DNA of 64,000 bases, taken from assembly GCA_016648135.1 (NCBI GenBank), contig JADDOH010002135.1, positions 1 through 64,000 on the forward strand, read 5' to 3'. The translations under genes were made by a program, and so were the position numbers. Below the pieces are notes generated by a model. It searched no databases and had not been told where the DNA came from. It worked only from the letters and a program-made list of their open reading frames with translations. The stretch is from Agrypnia vestita. Its lineage: Eukaryota > Arthropoda > Insecta > Trichoptera > Phryganeidae. Shown here in pieces: positions 50,845 through 61,749 of the stretch (positions are counted from its first letter, which is position 1; every line of letters starts with the position of its first letter).

Positions 50845-51370
50845 CCCTTACTTAGAACGGTCATTAAATCAAATTAAATACAAACGCCCATCATTTTGTC
50901 AGACAGAAATCGATATTTTCAGAAAATCCTACGTCAAAAACTAAATCAGAGTCAATTTTGATAATATTTTTTTTTTTTTTTTAATTCTGATGATTACAGT
51001 GAAATGGGAGTGGTCACTGCGGAGGACCTTTTTTTTCGGCAGTCAACAGAATCTAAGAATACTCCGCCAATATTGAATATTTTTGATGAAAAAAATTTAA
51101 CATTTTATTCTTAAAAGTATTTACTTTTAAGTAAAAATGATATATAAATACAGTAATTCATTTAGGTTTCCTTAAAAATAATTGTCTTTTTTCGAGCTTC
51201 ATATGTAGGTATTCCCCCTTAAAAAATTGTTGAAAAATTAATAAGTGTGATGATTTTTATTCATAGTAATGCACAAAAAATATTCATAAGATAAATTTAT
51301 TTTAATTGTGTGCGAACATATTAATTTTACAACTACTCATATTTGGCACATTCAACCTAGCAAACATTCA
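50845..51370. other. no gene seen
   Basis: The stretch is AT-rich with a poly-T tract near 50970 and nothing else recognisable. Confidence 0.45.
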
Positions 51371-51375
51371 TTATT

Positions 51376-51835
51376 ACTCCCTTTCTAGCGTCTTGCCTGC
51401 CGAAAAAACGTTGGATTGATTTTTAACTCTTTTCCCGTGATCCAATCGAGCTGAAACTTTGCAAGCAGACTCGTGGCGATGCTAAAAATGATTTAATTTT
51501 TTTTTGTTTAAATTTTTTAAATTATTATAGTATAATTTTGGATTTTTCGAAATTTTAACGGTTTTTTCAAATTGGAAACCATACAAATGAGAAAGGAGCC
51601 CGACGAGAAAGTTTCAACTAGTCTAGCTCGAGCCATGGGTCCGATCAGACGGTTTACCAATTATTACGTTTTCAATTTCAATATTCTATAAGTTTTAAGG
51701 ATGATAATATACATGGAATAGATTTTCCACATGAATTTAAAGCAAGAGGAATATGTTGATAGAATATCAAATCGGAAACATTACAAATCAGAAAGGGAGT
51801 AAAATAAAAACTTGTTTTTTTGGGTTAGTTTTTAT
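51376..51835 (-). repeat. dispersed repeat family X, copy 4
   Basis: ACTCCCTTTCTAGCGTCTTG at the left and AGAAAGGGAGTAAAATAAAA, then GGGTTAGTTTTTA, at the right bound a copy in minus orientation. It includes TTTCCCGTGATCCAATCGAG and CAAGCAGACTCGTGGCGATG. An additional block (51620-51790) not seen in the other copies lies near the right end. Confidence 0.7.
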
Positions 51836-51839
51836 ATTT

Positions 51840-52110
51840 TTATTATTTCATTAATTAATTCTATATTTACCACTTAGAGTTTTTCATAATAAAAATTTTG
51901 CACTCTAATTCAAATTCCTTCATTTTCATTACATATTATCTTTGTAGGCTGTCGAAGAGTCCTTTGTACGTTTAACAGTTTAGTGAAATATTTTTGTTTT
52001 TCTTTTATAGTCTTATATTGTCGACTTTGCAGTCTCACATTGTTATCTTTTTGTATTGTATGAATAAAATACTTTTTTAGTTTTATTCTGTTTCTTAATT
52101 ATTTGGGAAA
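51840..52110 (-). pseudogene. CR1/Jockey-like LINE C-terminal relic, decayed
   Basis: On the minus strand KKYFIHTIQKDNNVRLQSRQ, then KEKQKYFTKLLN, is in the position of the YNTRxKxxLRLPxxR and YxGxKxxNxLP motifs. The match is weak, but the surroundings (AT-rich UTR at 51840-51950) fit. Confidence 0.4.
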
Positions 52111-52289
52111 TAATCCATGTATAAATTTAAATATTTGTACCAAAACATACAATTTTATTTTGATTCACTGATTCCTATTTTAGTCTATTTAACTTGTTTT
52201 TATCAAGTCAGCCAATATTTAATGTTTTGCCAACGAAGCTCCTCATGTTGTGACGTTCAAATGAAAGACTGGAAGCGATACATCTTAGA

Positions 52290-52690
52290 GCGCGAACAAC
52301 ATCTCCGGACTATAAAGAATGCCACACATTTATTTCCCATCCTGTGCTCTTCGTGTTGGTATTGGCAGCGCGTTCTTGGCTGCTTCTCGACGCTGAGATG
52401 AAATAGAAATTCCCCCCTCTCCTAAGACAATCAGGCCCGGAATCTCATAAATTACACAGGTCAACCATAAAGATCGCGAGCCAAATCGAAGGATGGCCAG
52501 AGCAGATGTTATAATGAGTGTGTATCCTCTTTTGCTCCAGCTGGATGAGTTATAACCCCCCCTGGTCCGCGCCCTGCCCCCGGAATTGGCAAGTGTTCGC
52601 GCCTTTTCCATTTCACCCCCGGAAGCGGAAGGGCGGCAAACCAAAGCTCCCGCGGCTTCCTGCCTGACCGGAAGGTGATACTGTAGATAT
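52290..52690. promoter_or_regulatory. GC-rich unique segment
   Basis: TGCTCTTCGTGTTGGTATTG, GCGCGTTCTTGGCTGCTTCT, CCCCCCTGGTCCGCGCCCTG, CCCCCGGAATTGGCAAGTG and CCCGGAAGCGGAAGGGCGGC form about 400 bp of mixed to high G+C content. Overlapping minus-strand frames of 91-104 codons cross it (52330-52903), but no two carry a family signature and none has a credible gene context. A conserved non-coding element is possible. Confidence 0.3.
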
Positions 52691-52909
52691 TTTCACTGTT
52701 AGCGGTATCTTTTGTTTCGTGTTTACACTTTTTTGGACAAAAAACCTTGTTTTGTTTTGCACATAAAAATGAAAAAAAAAACATATTATTTTTATAAATA
52801 AAAAGACAGCACTTTCAGGACTATTTTTATAATTGCTATCCCAAAACTCGAAAAAGACGTAGATTAACGACAGTTCACCGAAACCCCAATATTCAGAAAT
52901 CATAAGAAC

Positions 52910-53555
52910 GGTATTTTTTCATGCCCGTGTGATTACTTAATTAATTTACATTAAGAATTTTTGCAATTTTATATGAGATCTTTGGAGAGTGATCGTGAAT
53001 CTACATGGTCTTATTAGTGTAATGTCTTGAGCAAGTAGAACGTGGAATATAAGAGCTTCATAAATAATTGTCATTAGATTCCCAAGACAGGCAGCAGAGA
53101 TTGCATCCTGTGTTTTTATGCCTACGTATACAATAATGCAGTATTACTTTTCAACACCACAATGGAGTATGGCATATTAACAATTTTATATTAAAATAGG
53201 TAAATAAATATTTTATGACACATAGGTAGGTATATAGATTTTCTAAAAAATAAATCTGTTTATTTAATATCGAAGCGATATTTATATCATAACGCAAACC
53301 TGCATTGCAATACGATTTTTTTCCTAAAATATAAGTTTTTGATGAATATTACAAAATATAAAATACTAATATTATTTTAAAAGATGGTAGAAATAAAATT
53401 TGTTTCACATATACTAACTTCATTGATAAAAACTAAATTAAAGCCAATATTTTTGTCACAATGATAGAAATATTATATTTGACAGAGGACTTTACGTTTC
53501 TCAATGTTGAGTGTTGTGTAAATAATCATCAAATAACAATTGTGTTATTTTCAGA
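52910..53555. other. no gene seen
   Basis: The stretch is AT-rich. AATCATCAAATAACA at 53527 repeats the arm of the 46.4-kb hairpin. Confidence 0.4.
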
Positions 53556-53559
53556 ATAG

Positions 53560-53800
53560 GGCCGAATGTTTAAAACCACAACTTTTTCTCTCTCATCAAT
53601 ATGTTTCGGAGCCAATTTTCCCTTCACTAGGATACAACATACCTATACTAAAAATTAAAATTCGATGTATAGACAGTAACAAACATAAAAAACAAATAAA
53701 TTGAGGTTAAATAACTAATTAAGAACCAATTTGAAAAAATAAATTGTTTTCTTTTGATTAATATAAATAATGTTACATATCATAAATTAAATTCGCTGTT
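53560..53800 (-). mobile_element. Penelope-like element, non-coding 3' fragment
   Basis: On the minus strand, CTGTCTATACATCGAATTTT, then GTATGTTGTATCC, a hammerhead-like motif and GTTGTGGTTTTAAACATTC, follow the order of the 3' part of fragments A and B at 3.4-4.4 kb. No protein part is present. Confidence 0.55.
53596..53633 (-). ncRNA. hammerhead-like motif, ATGTTGA subfamily, degenerate
   Basis: The minus strand reads TCCTAGTGAAGGGAAAATTG, then GCTCCGAAACATATTGAT. GAAAC and part of helix II (GGG / TCC) remain. The core box is CTAGTGA instead of CTGATGA. Confidence 0.45.
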
Positions 53801-54289
53801 ATTGTAGAAGATATTATTTTTGTAAAATTTACATATTAATATAATAAAATATGTTTTTATTAGTACATCTAAGACAAACTAATGACAAAATATATCGAAA
53901 TTAAATGATGTCATTAAATTCATGCTATTTTTTGTTATAATAAAATTACATTTAACGCAGGAGAGATAAAATTATAAAGATATAAAAAACATGAGATATT
54001 TTTTTACTACATATTTGATCATTCAATGCTCTCTCGCCATACATTGAATAATTATTTCAGTCTCATTAGAAAAAAAAGTATTATTCAAAGAACATTACAA
54101 TAGTGATAAAAATATAACAATTGAAATAAAATACTCATTTATGTTGTAGTTATCAAAATATATTTATATCTTAATAAGTACAACATTAAGATGTTTTAAA
54201 ATAATAAAATAGGTAGTAAATTTAAATTTCAGAAATCAGTACCGTATTTGGAAAGTTATGTAAAAATATGATACATTATTTTTAATTAA

Positions 54290-54420
54290 TATAGTTTTGA
54301 GAGGAGCAGTCCCCCTTAAAACAATAGTCGTGTTAAATTACGTCAACGTGTGTGCATTAAAAAGTTTAATTTTGTTTAAATTAAAATTATCATGTCGCAC
54401 CACAAAGTAACTGCCAATAT
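54290..54420 (+). repeat. relative of the 18.8-kb PLE-type unit
   Basis: AACAATAGTCGTGTTAAATT, ACGTCAACGTGTGTGCATTA and AAAAGTTTAATTTTGTTTAA align with 18803-18880. The stem-loop part (GAGAGGAGCAGTCCC) is inverted relative to that copy, so the motif is rearranged and not counted as a hammerhead. Confidence 0.55.
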
Positions 54421-54424
54421 CGAT

Positions 54425-56090
54425 TAATAATATACATGATTAATTAATTTACTTCCGGATAATCTCACTAGTCATTTACGATCAAAACAGATAAATAGGT
54501 TTGAAAAAATTCTCAAACAATGTATCTAATTTTAAAATCTTCGTTAAATAATAAGTTTAGATCTATATCTTCATAAATCTGTGATTTTTTCGCTACCATA
54601 ATTGGGCCAAATGGTCTGTTGTAGCGTTAAATAACATAATAAAAATAAATGGTGTGACCTTTTCAAAAAATAATGGCCACTCTAAAACTAGTTTGTCCTA
54701 TTTCCAGGACATGAAGTACCTACACCCATAATACAAGGTGAACTTCAAGCCCAATTTTTGCTAAAATAGCCATCATAAAAATAAAAACTCTCCGTTAGAC
54801 TTGTCGCTAACTTGTCGGGACAAAAAATGTCCTTCAATCTTTCTGTTTCCCGAAAACGACAAAACTTTTTTATTTATACTCGTGTACAAGCGTAAGAATA
54901 TGCAAGATTACACACCACTTCAAATACATTATTCTACGTACACACCCCTATAGATACACCCCTCAACATAAACACCTCACTACGATACAAGCTCCGCGGT
55001 GAAATTTATATTTAAGACCAGTTTCCCTGATATGCACGGAATAACTATAATACTCGGTGTTCGTAAGCTGTTCAATCTTAATACAACAAAGCAAAATATA
55101 ATCTTCTCAACGGAGTGAAATAAAAATATGAATAAACTTTACGAGATTTTCTACAAATATACGAAACTGATGTTTGCAGTCGTTGGAACGGATTTAATGT
55201 TCGGATTAAATTTATGATTCTTCATTAGAATCATTTTTACAATTTTTAAGATGAAACATTTTTTTTCGGAGGCTTCTGCGGTAAAATGTATCATAAGATA
55301 TTGCGTAACATCAATTTATTTTAAGGGAGGTTCACTAGTAGATTTATAAGATCTTCTGCTTCTTCTTGTGCTCTATCTATTCAACGGACATGTATATCAT
55401 GTTAGGAATCATCACATAATTTACTGCAGCCCGGGATAGCTACACAATAGACAAGCTAAACCACTTCCCTCGGGCTCCGAATTCAGACAATCTTCCCTTC
55501 ATTATGAGATGCAAGATCTCCTATATCTCTGGATGTCTCATCGCATGTCAGAGGGTATTAAAGTTTTCGCATTTTATTCACACCAAAGTATTTTCAAACA
55601 TAATTCTATCCACCCAGCATATTATGAATATTTTTCTGTAAATCTAAATCTCAAAATCTTCAAGTCAACTTATTAATTCTTCGCTTGGCGTCTATACTTC
55701 CATTCCATAAAATAATATCGACAATCAATAAAATAATTAAAAAAACGACCTTTTGCTTCTGCTAGTGAGATGAGCGTCTCCTTTTCCTATGACTTGAAGA
55801 TAAATAAATAAAAAAATAAACAAAAAAATATAACGGCACACAGAATAAAAAGCGAGGTTTCATAGATAGGTTGTAGGTACTTGATCTAAAAATGGGTTGC
55901 GAATTTGCATTCGAGCGCTCAAGTGTTTGAACGCGATGACCCGATTGATAATGTAACGGTGCACGTTCTGGAAAGTCATTCCAGAAAATTGTGTCAGTAT
56001 CAGTTATAAATAATCTGCATTTATTAAATATTCGAAATATAATAAGCGCCAAATGCAAAATAAGTATATTTATATTTAGTTTTTAACACA
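54425..56090. other. no clear gene or repeat
   Basis: The stretch is AT-rich, with a mixed segment at 55340-55560. That segment contains AGATCTTCTGCTTCTTCTTG, GCAGCCCGGGATAGC and CTTCCCTCGGGCTCCG, and may be a minus-strand element end with an AAGAAGAAG tail. A 98-codon minus-strand frame at 56058-55762 is not recognised. Confidence 0.3.
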
Positions 56091-56094
56091 CAGT

Positions 56095-56790
56095 TATTCA
56101 TTTATTTATTTAATGATCATGGAAGACCAACAGCACAACAAAGAAGCATAGAAAACATTGACATAAATATAGATGGCCAATTACAGGTCTCCACATTAAG
56201 ATATATGTTAGTAATGATAAATATTTATGAATTAAACTAAGGCATATTAAAAATTATTTAGAACGAAAGAATAAAAAATTTAAACAATAGAAAAAGAAAC
56301 TTAATTATTAACAGAAAAACATAGGCATGTTAAAAAATAATACAAACAGAAAAAAAGACTTAATTATTAAGTAGGAAAAAAAATTCTGCACCCACAATAT
56401 TTCTTAGAACTTAAGCATGTTAAGAATTACATAGAAAGAAACCATAAAAAATTTAAACAAAAGAAAAAGAGACTTAATAGACAGCAGAAAAACATGTTGA
56501 AAATAATACAAAAGTAATGAACAAGAGAAAAAGAGACATAATTATTGCGTAGAAAAAAATTCAGCACTCAAAAATTTTCTTAATCTTGTGTGGCTGCACT
56601 CGAACAGATCAATATCCAATAATCTTATCAGTTTATTGAATGCATCGCATACCCTCAAGAAACATGAATTACGACGATAGTTGGATGAGGTAAAATCAAT
56701 GTGAAAGACTGGGTTGTGTCTACGTGTTATCAACATATCGTTATTGATCCTAATTGATGGTTCAAATGTGACATTGGAGTACAAAGTATA
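56095..56790 (-). pseudogene. LINE C-terminus with repeat-containing 3' UTR
   Basis: On the minus strand, 56784-56542 reads EPSIRINNDMLITRRHNPVF, then HIDFTSSNYRRNSCFLRVCD and AFNKLIRLLDIDLFECSHTR. The order (TRxRxxFxxxFTxTNYxRNSxxxRxxxxFN, DIDxF) fits the C-terminus of a Jockey/R1-type non-LTR element. The 3' UTR holds two or three diverged copies of a roughly 130-110-bp unit (AACAxAAGAAAAAGAGACTTAAT, CAGAAAAACAT, GTTAAxAATxATAxA) and ends in a TAAATAAATAAATAAATG tail at 56118-56097. Confidence 0.62.
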
Positions 56791-56794
56791 AATA

Positions 56795-57600
56795 TTTTAT
56801 GACATTAACACTTTTAATACTCAGAACAAAATGAAGATTGACGCAAATCAAAAATTACCATATCAAGTGTTAGATCAAGTTATATGAACCACAATAAGTA
56901 TGGAGTGCGCGAGTTCCAAGGTCGACGCATTTTTTTAAATTTCTTCTTTTTCAATTTTTACTTTTTCGTATCAGGACGCTCCGTCCTGAAGGGTTTCCTG
57001 AAACTTCCATTAATATTTGATGATTGTTGTTTTCTGCTATTTCTGTCAGACCACTATTCAACACAAAACGCTCATAAGACCAGTGCTCATATACTTAGCT
57101 GGGACATGATTTCTGACTAAAAAGAATCAATGAGCCCTGGAAGCTTTTGAAAAGACAATTTTGTGGATGCCAAGACTCCTCAGAGGCCAACAGTAATGAT
57201 GATGATAAGTAGTTAATAATACTGTTCTTGCATTGATTTACATACTTTTAGATTAAAAATAGTATTCTTGTTGTTGTAATGATTGCCATGAATCTCTGTC
57301 ATCGCCCTTGTTCAAAAGTCTGTAGGTTTTTATCTGTACACTCATGAGAGATAAAAAGGATTTGTAGATATTAATTTCTCACCGCGAGAGGGTTCTAGAA
57401 CAAGAAAAATGAATAGAAATATTAGAACACATAAAACTCGAGGAAAGAAAGTCTGGGCGCGTAGTGGAGGTCCGCTCGATCCGATGATGGAGACAAACTA
57501 CGACAAATCTCATAGTTATGTGCATATTAGTACTTGTTCATTGGTAATGTGCTAAGGCTATGAGATTTTTTGAATTCGTTTACATCTCAATTGGCACTTG
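56795..57600. other. mostly unassigned
   Basis: Near 57120-57215, GAGCCCTGGAAGC and AATGATGATGATAAG may be a LINE 3' end. CAGGACGCTCCGTCCTG near 56974 is a small hairpin. The 78-codon frame at 56884-57120 is unrecognised. Confidence 0.25.
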
Positions 57601-57639
57601 CATTTTAGTGGTGGCCTCTTTTAACGCCATGAATGTTTA

Positions 57640-57990
57640 GAATAATTGAACGAGTTTGTGCATTTAGGAAGTATGTTTAGTAGTGACGGTAGGGCTAAAA
57701 ACGATATCGAACGGAGAGTGACTGCGTGAGACAAAGTAAATGGCGCTTGGAATGCAATTATGGCCAATACGAATCTGTCGAAAGAATCAAAATTAGCGGT
57801 AATAGCATTGAGGTTGCATATGAAAGTGAAGCCAGGAATTTGTAAAAAAGGAATGAAAGTAAACTGAATACGGTGTATGAAGAAGTATGAATGTAATCAA
57901 AATAAAAGTGGTGTGACAAAATATTAGAAAGACGCGTTTTATACTCTCTGCCTTTCCCTTCAGAGAAACAGGAAACGGGGAAAAATAGTA
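57640..57990 (+). pseudogene. RTE-like LINE, internally deleted
   Basis: The plus strand reads FVHLGSMFSSDGRAKNDIER, RVTA, a stop, then DKVNGAWNAIMANTNLSKES and KLAVIALRLHMKV. This is the FxYLGSxxxxDGxxxxDIxRRI to AWNAI and KxxVY segment after the palm of the RTE family seen at 5.2 kb. After an internal deletion the 3' end follows (ATACTCTCTGCCTTTCCCTT, then AGAGAAACAGG and AGTAAG), matching the terminus of the 11.9-kb copy. Confidence 0.75.
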
Positions 57991-58214
57991 AGTTTTTTTT
58001 TCTTTCAACGTCCAGAGCTGAAGTCAACAGATTAGCATGGATATGATGATGAAGCTTTCAGTGGGTTCTCAGTTTTATGTCTAGATTTATTAAGTTAATA
58101 AAATAATTGAAAATATAAGGAATAGGAATACTTTCTCTATGGTGTTGCATGATGAGAAGGCAGAAGTAGAATCGCCTCAAAACTAAAACTGTCTCAGATA
58201 TTCCATTCCGCTTT

Positions 58215-58430
58215 TATGATAAGGTTTGTATAAACACGCGCGGCGTTTTCACACTTTACAGCATCCCGTTTGGTGAGACGCCTGGAACAATTCCGGGAGA
58301 TGGGATAAGGGAAGGCTGTGTGGACCCGGGAGATAATGGTTCTGTTTCTGCAGGGAACAATGGGATAGTTGTGTTACGTCGGGAGCGAATGAAAAACAAC
58401 ACGCGACGGGAAAAGGTGAACAAGTAAATA
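58215..58430. promoter_or_regulatory. GC-rich unique islet with SOX-like words
   Basis: ACACGCGCGGCGTTTTCACA, CATCCCGTTTGGTGAGACGC, CTGGAACAATTCCGGGAG (small palindrome), GTGGACCCGGGAGATAATGG and GGGAACAATGGGATAGTTGT (ACAATGG SOX-type core) are clustered. It is unique in the window and has no frame. It is a good candidate for a conserved non-coding element. Confidence 0.35.
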
Positions 58431-58619
58431 ATTAATTTATTAAACTATTAAGGGTACTTATAACAGTATTAAATGTACTGTTTACTGTTAAAATTTGTCC
58501 TTAACTACTAGCCACTGTTAGGGTATGCAAAATAAATATTTTTAGTATAAATAATTTTATTAGATCATTATAACAACGATATCTAATTTGCTGTAATAAA
58601 CAATGCTGCTCTGTAGGTA

Positions 58620-58790
58620 CTTTATATTTTTAATTTTTATACTCATGTTTTGGCGCTATGCCTGATACTTTTTATAATTTTCTGTTTATTACTAATATTG
58701 TTTAATGTATGTGCTTTTTGAATTTTTTTAATATTTTTTACGTATATAAGCCTATAATGGGCGTAAACAAATAAAATTAAAAAAATAATT
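58620..58790 (+). repeat. LINE 3' UTR and tail
   Basis: TTTAATGTATGTGCTTTTTG, ATATAAGCCTATAATGGGCG and TAAACAAATAAAATTAAAAA match the minus-strand LINE end at 39062-39300. Confidence 0.6.
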
Positions 58791-58794
58791 GATG

Positions 58795-60125
58795 ATGGGA
58801 TTTTGTCCCTAAATATGATGATTTTTATGTTTTTTATACATTAAACTGTTGAATATTTGTTATGTAAAAAATTAACTACGAAATAATATTAGAAAAAAGC
58901 TTTGTTCATAAGTACCAAATCAAAACTTTTGATTGTTTTTTAAACTAGAATTTAAGAAATAAATTACCATTTAAATTCAAAATCATAAAATGATATATGC
59001 TTTTGAATAATATTTATAAGTATATATTGTTTACTTAAAATGAATTCATTTCTAAAATAATATTACTCATTATTTTAAATGAGAAAATAAATTTAAAAAG
59101 AGCTGACATAATAATCTTTTTACGAAAAACTGATGCTTTTATTATTTTATTTTTTTATTTCTGCAAATTTTTTTAATTATGAAAGAAAAATTCCACTTAG
59201 TTATATTTTTGCAAATTATTGTAGTTACATAATGAGATAAATTCTATAAAGATTATATGGAAATAAATTGTAAATAATTGCAATGGCAGTAAATTATAAT
59301 GAAAATAATTATAAAAAATAATAATAATCGATAAAATAATAACTCAATTTTCCATGTATACTATAAAATTATAACAGTAATTTATCTAGATGTGACGTCT
59401 GTTTGAGTACGTGAAAGGGACAAGAGATGCATGTATGTATGATTGCGGTCGCGGATCTTTCAAAAGCGCGGGTTAGGAGAGATAAGACGTAACCGCTACT
59501 ATAATAACTTGTCGCCGAATATAACTGTAACTGTTCGTAACTTAATAAACCTGTTAGGGTATTCTGGAATATTACCCAAGACCGTAAATTCCCAACAAAA
59601 GATCCTTCTTAGGCAGAAGAAAGAAATAAAAATAAGAAATATTCTGTTCGTTACTATACACTTACAAAATATTAAAATTATATGTATGTAAAATTATTTA
59701 GATTTCCAATATTAAAATTCTGAAACTACCAAAAAAACACAAAAATACATACAAAAATATTTTTCGGTATTTTTGTGTATATATAACTACACTCAAGCAA
59801 TATTTTTTATTTATCTTCGATTAGTTATGTACTTTTATTTTAAGCGAATCGGGTTTTCAAAATATTTTAACAGGTAAATTCCAAGAAATATATGTTATTG
59901 CTGGCTTTTTACCATTTATTATTGCAAAAATGGTGAAAATATGGCAAACCTATTTTGCCTAGTAGTTTTTTAATGTAAAAGAGGAGAAAATATGGTGACA
60001 ATTTGACAGTTAAAGGGAGTTCAATATATTTATACCTATAAGTATTTTTTAATATTTCTATAAATATATTTAACTCCGTTAAGGGGATATTCCCTTGAAA
60101 GGAGTTTTTAAAAAATAAGAAAAAG
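58795..60125. other. AT-rich stretch, no gene seen
   Basis: No coding or repeat signal is recognised. The 82-codon frame at 59443-59691 has no recognised domain. Confidence 0.45.
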
Positions 60126-60130
60126 TGATA

Positions 60131-60273
60131 CAGTAGCCGGCAAACATCTTGAAATTCTACGGCGTAGTGGGGAAAAGTTTGCGCATCTACCTTTCCACCA
60201 ACGAGACCCAAATTTCGTCTTCTGCGCATTCCCCCACCACGTCAAAGAATTTCAAGAAGTTTGCCGGCAACTG
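60131..60273. mobile_element. 143-bp palindromic MITE
   Basis: CAGTAGCCGGCAAACATCTT at the left and AAGTTTGCCGGCAACTG at the right are inverted copies, and the homology extends about 55 bp inwards on each side. TA flanks it on both sides (60129-60130 and 60274-60275). It is a non-autonomous Tc1/mariner-type element. The minus-strand frame 59909-60229 runs across it by chance. Confidence 0.85.
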
Positions 60274-60279
60274 TACCTG

Positions 60280-60555
60280 CGTTGGCCATTATCCAGATTG
60301 AGTTGTAATTTGAAATAGAAGATTGTATGGAAGTAAATGCCATATCTGCACTGGATCTCAAAGAAAAAAAGTGAAAATTCTGTTTAGATGGTTTAGAGAA
60401 AGACGGAAATAAATTTAATTTTATAAACGAGGATACTTAGGTTTTGCATTGCATCAAAAAAACAAAGAAATGTATGAAACATTAAATTAAAAATTAAAAA
60501 ACTGAAAAAGGTAATTTGAAAATGTACACAAAAATAAATGAAAGCATTCTTAAAA
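60280..60555. other. no gene seen
   Basis: The stretch is AT-rich, without recognisable content. Confidence 0.45.
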
Positions 60556-60559
60556 TTAT

Positions 60560-60770
60560 ATCGCACTGTTCGGGACAGAAGTTTCAGGGCAGAACTCCCC
60601 CTTGCTCGGCGGACCAGGTAACTTGATTGACACTACGGTGTCCCAGATGTTCCCTTCAAGTCAGCCTTGCTTAGATATTTATAGGATATTCCTGTAAAAA
60701 CTAAGCCGGGCTGAATGTTTTACACCACTGCGGAGCAATTTTGTGAGTGCTGCTTTTATACAGGATTGAA
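60560..60770. promoter_or_regulatory. unique mixed-composition segment
   Basis: GTTCGGGACAGAAGTTTCAG, CCCCCTTGCTCGGCGGACCA, GACACTACGGTGTCCCAG (small palindrome), TCAGCCTTGCTTAGATATTT and AAGCCGGGCTGAATG lie together. It is unique in the window and non-coding. A conserved element is possible. Confidence 0.3.
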
Positions 60771-61254
60771 GGAAGGTGTATTTTTTAAATTGCATTGTTT
60801 GTTTTGAAAGATTATGAACGGGAGATATTCGGTACAAGGATTATTCAGAAATTAATGGAAAATCGTAATGTTTGAAAATAATTGCGCATTCAATACAATA
60901 TTATTATAATAAGAGTACATTAGATTATCTATTGGATTCGCACCTTTAATCTTTCATATCTCTTATATTTCACATATCACATAATTTCAAGAAATATAAT
61001 AGACACAAAACAATGCGGTTGGTGTAAAAATTCTTTTTAGAAATATTTTCATTGTTGAAAAATAAATAAAAATACGAAACGAACTATGTGGTGGCATGGC
61101 ATATTGTATTCACAGTTATATATTAATTTGAAAGCATCGCACCTGTTTTTGTAAATAATGTTAAGATCAGAAAAAAGTCTTGTTGATACAAAAACTACAA
61201 AAAAAAAGACGGAAAAAGCTAACAAATAATCTTTCCACTTACAATACAATTAAG

Positions 61255-61470
61255 CATTGACGTGTAGTGAGAACAAGAAGCATGAATTTTTCTTAAGCAT
61301 ATATTTTGAAAAGGAACGAAATCTTATCACAATAATAAACATTTTATTCAGATTTTAATATTTCATAATATTCTGCCAGATAAATATTCAATTTCGATTT
61401 TTTCTTCCCAATATATATTTAAATAAAAGTCATGCTTCTTGTTCTCACCGAACGCCCCTGCAATTAAGAT
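61255..61470. mobile_element. hAT-type MITE
   Basis: GTGAGAACAAGAAGCATGA (from about 61269) and TCATGCTTCTTGTTCTCAC (to about 61448) are perfect inverted repeats around AT-rich DNA. The right end continues CGAACGCCCCTG, so the full terminus would read CAGGGGCGTTCGGTGAG, a hAT-like start. The left terminus has lost this outer part. Confidence 0.7.
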
Positions 61471-61644
61471 AACTCATAATGATTCTCGTAATAAAAGTAG
61501 TTTATTAACTATTATCATAATTAATGTTATTCATTGTTATCGTAATCATAGTGGATTGTTTATCATCATCGTAATAAATATCGAATTACATGATTCTCAT
61601 AATTATCATTCTTGTTTTTTCATTATTATTATTTTAAGTAATAG

Positions 61645-61745
61645 ATGTCGCATCAATATTATTACTATTTTCAAACTAAGCTGATCAATTGTAATACGAA
61701 GATAGGACTAACTTGACGAATTTCTGGAATGATACTTGATCTAAG
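61645..61745 (-). repeat. tRNA-derived SINE, copy 6 (3' half, degenerate)
   Basis: GATGTCGCATCAATATTATT, ACTATTTTCAAACTAAGCTG and ATAGGACTAACTTGACGAAT align with the minus-strand copies at 9.2 and 18.3 kb. The tRNA-like head is not recognisable. Confidence 0.65.
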
Positions 61746-61749
61746 GATA

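Noticed and set aside
52613..52903. Minus-strand membrane-like protein of 96 codons
   Set aside because: Low-complexity phenylalanine-rich translation of AT-rich DNA, with no homologous context.
54290..54345. Additional hammerhead-like motif at 54.3 kb
   Set aside because: The stem-loop is inverted relative to its relative at 18.8 kb and no CTGANGA box is present.
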